The notes under the pieces: generated by a model
Databases searched by the model: none
What the model was told of the DNA's origin: nothing
What the model saw: only the letters and a program-made list of their open reading frames with translations
Translations under genes and position numbers: made by a program
Assembly: GCF_041262565.1 (NCBI RefSeq)
Contig: NZ_JBGCCJ010000001.1
Location: 2,852,001 to 2,916,000 of the forward strand
Length of the DNA: 64,000 nt
Origin: Leifsonia sp. EB41
GTDB lineage: Bacteria; Actinomycetota; Actinomycetes; Actinomycetales; Microbacteriaceae
Reading direction: 5' to 3'
Shown: piece after piece, positions 29,629 to 37,102 of the stretch
Layout of the letters: each line of letters opens with the position of its first letter
How positions within the stretch are numbered: the stretch's first letter is position 1

Positions 29629-29653
29629 GCGGGTTCGAGTCCCGCCCTCGCTA
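29629..29653 (+). other. tRNA 3'-end fragment (attachment-site remnant)
   Basis: A perfect T-arm, GCGGG-TTCGAGT-CCCGC (29629-29645), is followed by an acceptor-like CCTCGCTA. No matching 5' acceptor strand TAGCGAGG lies within 90 bases upstream; CCACG (29596-29600) and CGTGG (29620-29624) pair but enclose a 19-nt loop, not a 7-nt anticodon loop. So it is a 3' tRNA remnant, not a working gene. Confidence 0.5.
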
Positions 29654-29675
29654 CAAGACCAGTGGAAACACGGGG

Positions 29676-29702
29676 AACGGCGGCTGTCGAACAGCCGCCG
29701 TT
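29676..29702. terminator. Strong hairpin, near-copy of the one at 2251
   Basis: AACGGCGGCTGT pairs with ACAGCCGCCGTT around a CGA loop and is followed by TTGTCGTTGA. The stem is identical to that at 2251-2277 and only the loop differs. Placed just after a tRNA end, it looks like the native tRNA terminator. Confidence 0.65.
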
Positions 29703-29724
29703 TTGTCGTTGATGAGGCGATTTG

Positions 29725-29748
29725 CCCGCATTTTGCCCGCACTTGAAA
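29725..29748. repeat. Direct repeat, right copy
   Basis: CCCGCATTTTGCCCGCAC then TTGAAA, the partner of the copy at 29494-29518. It contains two CCCGCA units around TTTTG, like the TGCGCAC pair at 9600-9617. Confidence 0.5.
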
Positions 29749-29831
29749 ACGCCAAGATCGGCTGCTTGTGGGCGAGTGCTAAAGCGTGATCCTTTCGTCT
29801 CCCACCCCGATTCGGACGCCGCCGGCCCGCC

Positions 29832-30836
29832 TTAGTAGAGAAGCAACGGATTGATCAGCACGCCCGTGGAACGGTGGATCGCCGTCGGTGCAGCGACGAC
29901 CAGCGCCGTCGACCTGCCGGCCGCTGCGAGCACGCGGACCGCCGGTCCGAGCAGGCAGTTGTCGACCAGGCAGAGGCCGATTGCGTAGATGAGGTTGTGC
30001 ACTTCGAGGGAGCCGGTGGGGTTGTCGCGCGCGTCGTGGAAGTCCCAGAGCACGAGGCCGGGCTCACGCGCCGCGATCCATTCCGCTCCGTCCTGGCCGA
30101 TGCCCGGGCGGGTGACTGCGGCCGCGCCGCTCGGGTAGACGTTGCCTGCGGCTTCGTAGCGGTCTCGGCCCTGGTAGATGACGAGTGCGTCTCCCGCCGC
30201 CCACGCGACGCCGGTGGCCGCGAGGGCTGTGTCCAGTTCGGCGGAGGTCACCGGCTCGCCGGCGACGACCCAGTCGACGCCGCGGACGGCGGTGATGTCG
30301 AGGACGACGGCGCGGGTGGCGATGCCGTGCTGCGCCCAGTTCACCATCGTGTCCTCGTCGGTCTGTGAGTCCGATGCGGGGATAGGGCCGTGCCAGGACG
30401 CGTCGGCGCCGATGTGGGCGAGGCCGTCCATGTGGGTGTTGTGGACTCCGTGCGCGTCGTAGCGGATCACGTCGCCGCCGTGGGCATGGCGACCGTGGAT
30501 TCCGACCGTGACGTCGAGCTCGACGCTGCCGTGGCCGTCGGGCAGGTCGGCGATTCCGAGCTTCTGCCATTGCGCCTTCTCGGCATCGGCGACCGCCCGA
30601 CCGTCTGCGAGCCGGTCGGGGCGGGTCTCCACCTCGCGTTCGAGCGAGATCGCCCGTCCGCTCCGGACTTCGGCGACGCCGCGCAGCCGGGCCGCCTCGT
30701 CGATGAGCGCGATCGAGCCGCGGCACTGCCGGCCGTCGTCGTGGTGGGCGCCCTCGTGCGCGTCGGCGATCTGCCGCAGCCAGGGCGCCAGCGGATCGGG
30801 TCCTGCGAGTTCGGGTGCGGTCTCCTGAATTGTCAT
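29832..30836 (-). CDS. Cyclase-family metal hydrolase (kynurenine formamidase-like fold)
   Basis: 334 residues; start ATG 30836 with GAAGAGGA upstream. The metal site motif HNTHMDGLAHIG (family form H-x-G-T-H-x-D-x-P-x-H) lies near residue 125, preceded by RYDAHGVHN. The C-terminal part has VLWDFHDARDNPTGSLEVHNL. Enzymes of this fold open lactams, amides or lactones with Zn or Mn. It begins the P450 cluster and is followed on the same strand direction by a ferredoxin and a P450 gene upstream of it. A lactone-opening step after Baeyer-Villiger oxidation is a plausible role. Confidence 0.8.
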   Translation of the reverse strand: MTIQETAPELAGPDPLAPWLRQIADAHEGAHHDDGRQCRGSIALIDEAARLRGVAEVRSGRAISLEREVETRPDRLADGRAVADAEKAQWQKLGIADLPDGHGSVELDVTVGIHGRHAHGGDVIRYDAHGVHNTHMDGLAHIGADASWHGPIPASDSQTDEDTMVNWAQHGIATRAVVLDITAVRGVDWVVAGEPVTSAELDTALAATGVAWAAGDALVIYQGRDRYEAAGNVYPSGAAAVTRPGIGQDGAEWIAAREPGLVLWDFHDARDNPTGSLEVHNLIYAIGLCLVDNCLLGPAVRVLAAAGRSTALVVAAPTAIHRSTGVLINPLLLY

Positions 30837-30855
30837 CGTCTCGTCCTCTTCGTGG

Positions 30856-31056
30856 TCAGCCCGCGTCGACGATCGACAGCGAGCGGCTCGGGCACACATT
30901 CACGGCTTCCCGCGCGCGCGCGGCTTCCTCGGCGGAGCCGGGCCGGGTGCGGGTGACGAGGACGATGCCGTCGTCGTCCTGGTCGAAGACGTCGGGGTCG
31001 GAGAAGACGCACTGTCCCGATCCGATGCAGGTCGCTCGATTGGCGTGGATCTCCAT
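30856..31056 (-). CDS. Small P450-type ferredoxin ([3Fe-4S] class)
   Basis: 66 residues from ATG 31056. The cluster motif is CIGSGQC near residue 10 and a final VCPSRSL; the second Cys of a [4Fe-4S] motif is replaced (C-x5-C), the pattern of single-cluster ferredoxins that serve actinobacterial P450s. The gene overlaps the end of the P450 gene by a few bases, so it is coupled to it and should donate its electrons. Confidence 0.87.
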   Translation of the reverse strand: MEIHANRATCIGSGQCVFSDPDVFDQDDDGIVLVTRTRPGSAEEAARAREAVNVCPSRSLSIVDAG

Positions 31057-31058
31057 GG

Positions 31059-32228
31059 TCACCACTCCACCGGGAGCTTGTAGACCCCGTAGTTCGGCCC
31101 GAACTCCTTGAACGGGATCTCGTCGAACGGGACCGCGAGCCGGAGGGTCGGGATGCGTCGGATGATCGCGCCGAGCGCGATCTCGAGCTCGAGGCGCGCG
31201 AGGTTCTGCCCGAGGCACTGGTGGGGCCCGAAGCCGAACGCGACGTGGTTGCGCGCGCCGCGGGTGAAGTCGATCGTGTGCGGATCGGCGAAGACCTCCG
31301 GATCGCGGTTGGCGGTGTTCGACAGCGCGAACACGGCGTCGCCGGCGCTGATGGTCGTGCCGCCCACCTCGATGTCGGCCGTCGCGAGCCGCAGGCCGCC
31401 CACCTCGGCGATCGTGAAGTACCGCAGGAACTCCTCGACGGCACCGGGAAGCAGCGCCGGGTCATCCCGCAGTTGCTGCAGCAGCTCCGGCTTGTCCAGG
31501 AGGGTCGCCACGCAAAGGGAGATCATATTCGCTGTCGTCTCGTGCCCGGCGATGAGCAGCAGGAAGCCGAGACCCACGAGCTCATCGGGCGCCGCGCCCG
31601 CGGCGAGCTGCCGGCTCAGGATGTCATCGCCCGGCTCGGCGACACGCTCGGAGACCAGCCCGGCGATGTACGCCTTAAGGCTGCTCATCGCCTCCATCTT
31701 CGCCTCGACCGTGGTGTCGGCGTCGACGAAGGCAGCGCTGTTGACCTGGAAGAAGTCGTGGTCCTCGTCGGGCACGCCGAGCAGGTCGGCGATGACGACG
31801 GACGGGACGGGGAGCGAGAACGCTGCGACGAAGTCCGCGTGGTCACCGCTTGCGAGAAGGGCGTCGATGGTCTCCTCGACGATCTGCTCGATCCGCGGCC
31901 GCATCCCCGCGATCTTCTTCACGGTGAACTCGCCTATCACCCGCACGCGCTGCGCGGTGTGGTCCGGCGGGTCCATCTCGATCAGGTTCTTCAGCTTCGC
32001 CGCGGAGGTGTAACCGGCGTTCATCGGGTGGCCGGGCAGGGAGCGGTCGGAGCTGAACCGGGCGTCTCCCAGCACCGCGCGCACGTCGGCGTGCCGGGTC
32101 ACGGCCCAGATGGTGGAGCCGTCCCGCCACGGGACCTGGCTCACCGGGTCCTCCTGCTGCAGCCGCAGATGTTCGGCGGGCGGGGCGTACGGGTCGACGC
32201 GTTGCGTCGAGAAGGTCGCTGTCGTCAT
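31059..32228 (-). CDS. Cytochrome P450 (first)
   Basis: 389 residues; start ATG 32228 with CAGGAGAG upstream. I-helix AGHETT (227-232) with the acid-alcohol pair, K-helix EFLR (266-269) and haem loop FGFGPHQCLGQ with Cys 338 are all intact. Length and motifs fit soluble class I bacterial P450s of the CYP105/107 kind. It hydroxylates an unknown substrate using electrons passed by the downstream ferredoxin. It is divergent from the FdxA-like ferredoxin gene at 32378. Confidence 0.93.
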   Translation of the reverse strand: MTTATFSTQRVDPYAPPAEHLRLQQEDPVSQVPWRDGSTIWAVTRHADVRAVLGDARFSSDRSLPGHPMNAGYTSAAKLKNLIEMDPPDHTAQRVRVIGEFTVKKIAGMRPRIEQIVEETIDALLASGDHADFVAAFSLPVPSVVIADLLGVPDEDHDFFQVNSAAFVDADTTVEAKMEAMSSLKAYIAGLVSERVAEPGDDILSRQLAAGAAPDELVGLGFLLLIAGHETTANMISLCVATLLDKPELLQQLRDDPALLPGAVEEFLRYFTIAEVGGLRLATADIEVGGTTISAGDAVFALSNTANRDPEVFADPHTIDFTRGARNHVAFGFGPHQCLGQNLARLELEIALGAIIRRIPTLRLAVPFDEIPFKEFGPNYGVYKLPVEW

Positions 32229-32377
32229 CGAGCTCTCCTGTCGTGAACAGCCTTGGTCACTGCGCTTCGTGGTGTTAGATTTGAGAATCAACGCTTAGAA
32301 GTGCAGTCAGTGTACCCACGTCGACGACGTCGAGTCCAGCGCACTTCGACTCAGACGAGGAAGTCGAGGAAGACGAA

Positions 32378-32692
32378 ATGGCATTTGTGGTGACGCAGGC
32401 GTGCGTGGACGTGAAAGACAAGAGCTGCATCCAGGTCTGCCCGGCGGACTGCCTGTTCGAGGGCGCCCGGATGATGTACATCAACTCCGACCAGTGCATC
32501 AACTGCGGCGCCTGTGAGGCGGTCTGCCCGACACAGGCGATCCGTTACGACGATGAACTGGATGGAGACGAAGAGCAGTTCGTGGCGATCAACGATCAGT
32601 TCTTCGAGGGCATCGACATCTCGAAGGGCGGCCGCAAGTCCGGGATGATCGACCACGACGCGGAGTTCGTCGCTCAGCTGCCGAAGGGCTGA
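32378..32692 (+). CDS. Seven-iron (FdxA-like) ferredoxin
   Basis: 104 residues. Cys pattern CVDVKDKSCIQVCPADC for the 3Fe-4S site and CINCGACEAVCP for the 4Fe-4S site, as in FdxA proteins of Actinobacteria. The start MAFVVTQAC matches the family start. It is transcribed away from the first P450. A near-paralogue is encoded at 43921-44244. Role: electron carrier between a flavin reductase and a P450. Confidence 0.92.
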   Translation: MAFVVTQACVDVKDKSCIQVCPADCLFEGARMMYINSDQCINCGACEAVCPTQAIRYDDELDGDEEQFVAINDQFFEGIDISKGGRKSGMIDHDAEFVAQLPKG

Positions 32693-32707
32693 ACGCGCTG
32701 ACGACGG

Positions 32708-32742
32708 AAAGGGCCCGGCGAGGAGATCTCGCCGGGCCCTTT
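32708..32742 (+). terminator. Rho-independent terminator after the ferredoxin
   Basis: AAAGGGCCCGGCGAG pairs with CTCGCCGGGCCCTTT around GAGAT, a perfect 15-bp stem with flanking A and T runs. It starts 15 bases after the stop. Confidence 0.85.
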
Positions 32743-32822
32743 CGCATTGCGTGCGTGAATTTTTGAGCGCGAAAGCTCAAATCCGATTGACACGACGGAT
32801 TCTGTGCCGCACACTGTTCCTG

Positions 32823-32862
32823 TTATAAGGATCGCATGTTCCTTATAAAAGAACAAATGCTC
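32823..32862. promoter_or_regulatory. Control region of the MFS gene: inverted repeat and IclR-like site
   Basis: TTATAAGG (32823-32830) and CCTTATAA (32841-32848) form a perfect inverted repeat with a 10-bp spacer. Directly after it lies GAACAAATGCTC (32851-32862), one base from the palindrome GAACAAATGTTC found beside the IclR gene at 46587. A TTGACA box lies at 32787. Confidence 0.55.
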
Positions 32863-32942
32863 CGAAGGTGGAGCGGCACCACGGTTCATCCCTTATCGCC
32901 TCGTCGGCCCTGACCGACCCTCAATGTGGAGAGTGGCAAGAC

Positions 32943-34460
32943 ATGACCTCAACCCTGACGACTGAGCCCGCGGTGCGCGGGCGTCGTCCTCTCGGCTATG
33001 TGATCGCCGTCCTGATGCTGGTGGCCATCGTCAGCTCGTTCGAGTCGACGATGATGTACACGGCGCTTCCGAGTCTCATGAAGGACTTCAACACCGACGC
33101 GAGCACCGCAAGCTGGGTGCTCACCGGCTTCCTGCTGGTCGGCGCCGCGTCCGCGGCCATCAGCGGCCGGCTCGGCGACATCTTCGGCCGCAAGCGCGTC
33201 CTCATCATCCTGCTGATCGCGTCGCTGGCGGGATCGATCATCAGCCTGCTCTCCCACGACATCCTCGGTGTGATCGCCGGTCGTGCCGTCCAGGGTCTCG
33301 CGGGCGGCCTTCTGCCGCTCTGCTTCGGCATCATCCGCGAGGCGGTCGCCGAGAAGTCGCTGTCCATCGCGATCTCCCTCGTCGCAGGAACCGCGATGCT
33401 CGCCGGCGCTGCGGGCAACATCGTCGCCGGCAACATCGTCGACACCCTCGGGTGGCACTACATCTTCGTGTTCGCCGCCGTCCTGGCGGTCGTGACCACG
33501 GCCGGAGCGCTGTTCCTGCAGGGCACCAGGCCCGACGGTCCCCGTGACCGGATCGACTGGCTCGGCGGCATCCTCTTCGCCCCCGGCCTCGGACTCGTGC
33601 TGCTCGGCATCAACGCCGCGCAGGGCGTGGGCTGGGCGTCTCCGATCGTCATCGGGTCCATCGGCGTCGGCCTCATCGTCCTCGCGGGGTGGGTGTTCTG
33701 GGAGGTGCGTCACCCGAAGCCGATGGTCAATGTCCGACTGTTCGCGAAGCGGAACTTCGGCCTGACGATGCTGGCCGGGGCGCTGCTCGGCATCCCGCTC
33801 GGCATCTCGGGCTTCATGGGGCAGCTCATCATGCAGTACCCGACCCAGGCCCCCGTCGGGTTCGGGATCTCGGCTGGCACCGCCGGAACCGTCTCGTTCT
33901 GCATCGGTCTTTTCGGCTTCGCGCTCTCGCCCCTGAGCGGACGGATCGCCCGTCACGGCCGCGCGCGGACCTCGCTGATCATCGGCGCCTCCGCCGGAGT
34001 GATCGCCGCGATCCTCACGGCGCTGTCGGCGGCGGTCTGGGACTCCTTCCCCGGCTTCGTGATCAGTCAGATCGTGCTCACCGTCTCGACCGCCTTCGTG
34101 CTGTCGTCGCTGCCGATGCTCGTCGTGGAGACCGCTCCCGCCGCCAACACGGGTGAGGCGACGGGAATGTACACCGTCGTCCAGACCGCGTTCTCCGGTG
34201 TCGGAACCGCAGTCGGAGTGTCCATCCTTGCGGCGTTCACCTTGCCCGGAGCGCACTTCAGTTCCGCGGGCGGCTACATCGCGGCGTTCGTCCTGGTCGC
34301 GGTGCTGTGCCTGGTGGCGCTGTTCATCGCCTTCGCGCTGCGGGTGAACCGGACCGTCGAGCCCGGGATCGGGTTCGACGCGGTCGCGGCCGAGGGCGGC
34401 CCGGCCTCCGCCTCCGCCGAGGCGACCGCCGCGGCCAACGAGCCGACTGCCACGCACTGA
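32943..34460 (+). CDS. MFS transporter, drug:proton antiporter (DHA2, 14-TM) type
   Basis: 505 residues from ATG 32943, with about 14 hydrophobic segments. Motif A GRLGDIFGRKRV lies between TM2 and TM3, and the TM1 region ends ESTMMYTALPSLMKDF as in DHA2 proteins. The C-terminal tail is Ala/Glu-rich and cytoplasmic. Though related to drug exporters, in a catabolic cluster it may import the growth substrate or export toxic intermediates. It precedes an SDR and an aldehyde dehydrogenase. Confidence 0.9.
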   Translation: MTSTLTTEPAVRGRRPLGYVIAVLMLVAIVSSFESTMMYTALPSLMKDFNTDASTASWVLTGFLLVGAASAAISGRLGDIFGRKRVLIILLIASLAGSIISLLSHDILGVIAGRAVQGLAGGLLPLCFGIIREAVAEKSLSIAISLVAGTAMLAGAAGNIVAGNIVDTLGWHYIFVFAAVLAVVTTAGALFLQGTRPDGPRDRIDWLGGILFAPGLGLVLLGINAAQGVGWASPIVIGSIGVGLIVLAGWVFWEVRHPKPMVNVRLFAKRNFGLTMLAGALLGIPLGISGFMGQLIMQYPTQAPVGFGISAGTAGTVSFCIGLFGFALSPLSGRIARHGRARTSLIIGASAGVIAAILTALSAAVWDSFPGFVISQIVLTVSTAFVLSSLPMLVVETAPAANTGEATGMYTVVQTAFSGVGTAVGVSILAAFTLPGAHFSSAGGYIAAFVLVAVLCLVALFIAFALRVNRTVEPGIGFDAVAAEGGPASASAEATAAANEPTATH

Positions 34461-34468
34461 CCCCCTCT

Positions 34469-34502
34469 GCCGGCGGCGCCCGCGGAATCGGGCGCCGCCG
34501 GC
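34469..34502 (+). terminator. Hairpin between the MFS and SDR genes
   Basis: GCCGGCGGCGCCCG (34469-34482) pairs perfectly with CGGGCGCCGCCGGC (34489-34502), 6-nt loop, no T-run. Probably a partial terminator or message stabiliser inside the operon. Confidence 0.55.
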
Positions 34503-34521
34503 CCGAAACAAAGGAGCACCC

Positions 34522-35394
34522 ATGACGGACTACTTCGGCTACGCAGGAAAGACGGTCGTCGTGACCGGCGCCGCGTCGGGAATGGGCCGTGCCCTGACCG
34601 AGATCCTGGTCGACCTCGGAGCGGACGTCCATGCGCTCGACCGCGTCGAGTCCCCCGTCGCCGGTGTCGCGACCTCGATCATCGCCGACCTCGGCGACAA
34701 GGCGTCGATCGATGCGGCCTTCGCGGAGCTCCCGACGCGCATCGACGCGTTCTTCGGGGTCGCCGGGATCTCCGGTGTGCACAACTCGTTCCTCGAGACC
34801 GTGACCGTGAACTTCATCGCCAACAAGTACGTGACAGACACATACCTCGTCGACCGCGTCGCGCAGGGCGGTTCGATCACCTTCGTGACCTCGAACGGCG
34901 GAGTGCGCTGGGAGACGCCGGCCATTCGCGAGGAGCTCGTCCCGTTCGCCCGCGGCGACTGGGACGACGTCGTCCGTGTCGCCACGGAGCTCGAAGCGGA
35001 GTTCGGGAGCATTCCCGGGTCGCTCGGCTACATCCTGTCCAAGCGACTGCTGAACTACTGGGTCGCCGAGCAGGTCGCCCCGCTCGCCGACCTCCGCAAG
35101 ATCCGGATCAACGCGGTGCTGCCGGCGATGACCGTCTCCGGGATGCTCCCCGAGTTCGCCGAGATGAAGGGCGGCAGGGACGTCGTCGAAGCCGAGGTCG
35201 GCCCTGCCGGACGCCTCGCCGAGTCGGTCGACATGGCGCGCGTGCTGGCGTTCCTCGGGAGCGACCTCGCCGGATACGTCTCCGGCGTGCACCTGTCCGT
35301 CGACTACGGCATGAACGGGCTGGAGGTCGCGGGCCTGCGCCCCGACCGGCTGAGCTGGACCCTCCGCAGCGTGCTCGCGCGCCAGGCGGCCTGA
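34522..35394 (+). CDS. Short-chain dehydrogenase/reductase
   Basis: 290 residues. NAD(P) loop TGAASGMG near residue 15, VAGISG, a Ser in FVTSNGG and the catalytic YILSK. The Asp after beta-2 (ALDRVE) points to NAD. It resembles 3-alpha-hydroxysteroid dehydrogenase/carbonyl reductases, with a long insert before the Tyr. It likely oxidises the alcohol made by a P450. It lies in a run with the MFS transporter and aldehyde dehydrogenase, separated by hairpins. Confidence 0.87.
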   Translation: MTDYFGYAGKTVVVTGAASGMGRALTEILVDLGADVHALDRVESPVAGVATSIIADLGDKASIDAAFAELPTRIDAFFGVAGISGVHNSFLETVTVNFIANKYVTDTYLVDRVAQGGSITFVTSNGGVRWETPAIREELVPFARGDWDDVVRVATELEAEFGSIPGSLGYILSKRLLNYWVAEQVAPLADLRKIRINAVLPAMTVSGMLPEFAEMKGGRDVVEAEVGPAGRLAESVDMARVLAFLGSDLAGYVSGVHLSVDYGMNGLEVAGLRPDRLSWTLRSVLARQAA

Positions 35395-35411
35395 GCCGCC
35401 ACTCCGACCGG

Positions 35412-35433
35412 GTCCGCGGCGGCCGCCGCGGAC
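35412..35433 (+). terminator. Hairpin between the SDR and aldehyde dehydrogenase genes
   Basis: GTCCGCGGC pairs with GCCGCGGAC around GGCC. No T-run; an intercistronic hairpin that may modulate expression of the next gene. Confidence 0.5.
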
Positions 35434-35464
35434 CACGCACCACAACGAAAATGAGGAGAGACAC

Positions 35465-36958
35465 GTGACCGACGTGCTCACGGTCCGCGAGACCGCCATC
35501 AGCCTGCAGCACCCGGACCGGGTGTACATCGACGGCCGCTGGGTCGTCCCTGCCGGCAACTCCACCCTCGACGTCATCGACTCGACCACCGAGGAGACCT
35601 TCTTCCGCGTCGGGGAGACCACCCCGCAGGACATGGACGCCGCCATCGCCGCCGCCCGGCGGGCGTTCGACCACTCGCCGTGGCCGTTCCTGGAGCCCCG
35701 CGAGCGTGCCCACTACCTGCGCGGAATCGCCGCGGGCCTCCGGGCACGCGCGGAGGAGGCCGCCACGTTCTGGACGCGCCAGACCGGCCCGACGTTCCGG
35801 ATGGCACTCGGCTCGATCTCCCGTGTCCCCGCACTCTTCGAGTACTACGCGGATCTCGCCGACACCTACCCGTGGGCGACCCAGGATTCGCCCGAGTTCG
35901 CGGCCTTCGGCGCCGTGGTCAACGAGCCGGTGGGGGTCGTCGGCGCCATCGTCCCGTGGAACACCCCGCTCTCGCTCGCCGCGTACAAGATCGCGCCCGC
36001 ACTGCTCGCCGGCTGCACCGTGGTCCTCAAGGCGCCGCCGGAGGCTCCGGGTGAGCTCTACATCCTGGCCGAGATCGCCGACGAGATCGGCCTCCCCGCC
36101 GGTGTGCTCAATGTCGTGAACGGGCACAGGAACGTCTCGGAGCAGCTCGTCCGCGATCCCCGCGTCGACAAGATCGCCTTCACGGGCTCGAGCGCCGTCG
36201 GACGCCACATCGCCTCCGTGGCCGGAGGGCGTCTCGCCCGCTACACGCTCGAGCTCGGCGGCAAGTCCGCTGCAGTGGTGCTCGACGACTACGACCTCGC
36301 GGCAGCCGCTGCGGCCGTCTCGCAGCAGGAATGTTCCATCAACGGTCAGGTCTGCATGTCGCTCACCCGGGTCATCGTGACCCGCTCCCGCCACGATGAG
36401 CTCGTGGAGGCGCTCGCCTCGACCTTTGGCTCGGTCACCGTCGGCGACCCGTTCGACCCCGAGACGCAGCTCGGCCCGCTCGCGCTCGCGAAGCAGCAGC
36501 GGAGCGTCCTCGATTACATCCAGAAGGGTGTCGCCGAAGGAGCGGACCTCGTCACGGGAGGGAAGCGTCCCGCGCACCTCGAGCGTGGCTGGTTCGTCGA
36601 GCCGACGGTCTTCGGAAACGTCGACAACCGGTCCACGATCGCCCAGGAGGAGCTGTTCGGTCCGGTGATCTCGGTCATCCCGGCCGACAACGAGGAGCAC
36701 GCGATCGAGCTCGCGAACGACACCCAGTACGGCCTCAACAACGCGGTGTTCACGAACGACGTCGATCGCGCCTACCAGGTCGCGCGTCGGCTGCGCTCAG
36801 GCACGGTCGGCCACAACGGATTCAAGACCGACACCCGGATGGGCTTCGGCGGCTTCAAGCAGTCCGGTGTCGGCCGCGAGGGCGGCATCCAAGGCGTCGC
36901 GCCGTACCTGGAGTCGAAGACCGTCCTGCTGGACGGCGCTCCGAGCGTCTTCCAGTGA
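35465..36958 (+). CDS. Aldehyde dehydrogenase
   Basis: 497 residues, usual length. Blocks: GAIVPWNTPLSLA, KAPPEAPGE, FTGSSAVGRHIAS, the catalytic Glu in LELGGKSA, catalytic Cys in NGQVCMSLTR, EELFGPVISV and the C-terminal GFGGFKQSGVGREGG. NAD(P)-dependent oxidation of an aldehyde to acid. The context suggests an aldehyde arising from the P450 substrate. A terpenoid aldehyde is possible but not shown. Confidence 0.92.
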   Translation: MTDVLTVRETAISLQHPDRVYIDGRWVVPAGNSTLDVIDSTTEETFFRVGETTPQDMDAAIAAARRAFDHSPWPFLEPRERAHYLRGIAAGLRARAEEAATFWTRQTGPTFRMALGSISRVPALFEYYADLADTYPWATQDSPEFAAFGAVVNEPVGVVGAIVPWNTPLSLAAYKIAPALLAGCTVVLKAPPEAPGELYILAEIADEIGLPAGVLNVVNGHRNVSEQLVRDPRVDKIAFTGSSAVGRHIASVAGGRLARYTLELGGKSAAVVLDDYDLAAAAAAVSQQECSINGQVCMSLTRVIVTRSRHDELVEALASTFGSVTVGDPFDPETQLGPLALAKQQRSVLDYIQKGVAEGADLVTGGKRPAHLERGWFVEPTVFGNVDNRSTIAQEELFGPVISVIPADNEEHAIELANDTQYGLNNAVFTNDVDRAYQVARRLRSGTVGHNGFKTDTRMGFGGFKQSGVGREGGIQGVAPYLESKTVLLDGAPSVFQ

Positions 36959-36964
36959 GGCACG

Positions 36965-36997
36965 GGAGGCCCCGGCGCATCCTGCGCTGGGGCCTCC
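36965..36997 (+). terminator. Terminator-like hairpin after aldehyde dehydrogenase
   Basis: GGAGGCCCCGGCGCA pairs with TGCGCTGGGGCCTCC around TCC, with one weak pair. It ends eight bases after the stop and separates this gene from the second P450 operon. Confidence 0.65.
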
Positions 36998-37056
36998 GCG
37001 GCCAGAGTGCTTGACGCCGGATCGCGCAACAGCGAAGATATTTGTACCGTATTACG

Positions 37057-37068
37057 GCACAAGCGTTC
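37057..37068. promoter_or_regulatory. Possible degenerate IclR-like site before the second P450
   Basis: GCACAAGCGTTC matches the palindrome GAACAAATGTTC at 9 of 12 positions. It lies 34 bases before the second P450 start. Weak, but the same motif type occurs at three other control regions of this cluster. Confidence 0.35.
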
Positions 37069-37102
37069 GATAGAACGAAACAGCCGAGAGGAACCGCACA
37101 CG

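Larger units (their letters stand above)
29398..29831. other. Intergenic integration-scar region
   Basis: 434 bases without a gene of their own (the frame of the minus-strand neighbour stays open to 29511). It holds two imperfect direct repeats (29494-29518 and 29725-29748), a tRNA 3' fragment (29629-29653) and a strong hairpin (29676-29702). The arrangement marks the right edge of the inserted block. Confidence 0.55.

Noticed and set aside
29596-29653. Complete tRNA gene
   Set aside because: Only the T-arm and the 3' acceptor strand are credible; the anticodon-like stem has a 19-nt loop and no 5' acceptor partner exists.
34522-35394. Hairpins at 34469 and 35412 as true ends of single-gene transcripts
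   Set aside because: They lack T-runs and the genes around them are on the same strand with short gaps, so they are listed as intercistronic hairpins, not firm terminators.
35108-36700. 530-codon minus-strand frame over the SDR and aldehyde dehydrogenase
   Set aside because: The plus strand carries complete enzymes with catalytic residues; the antisense product has no recognisable motif.
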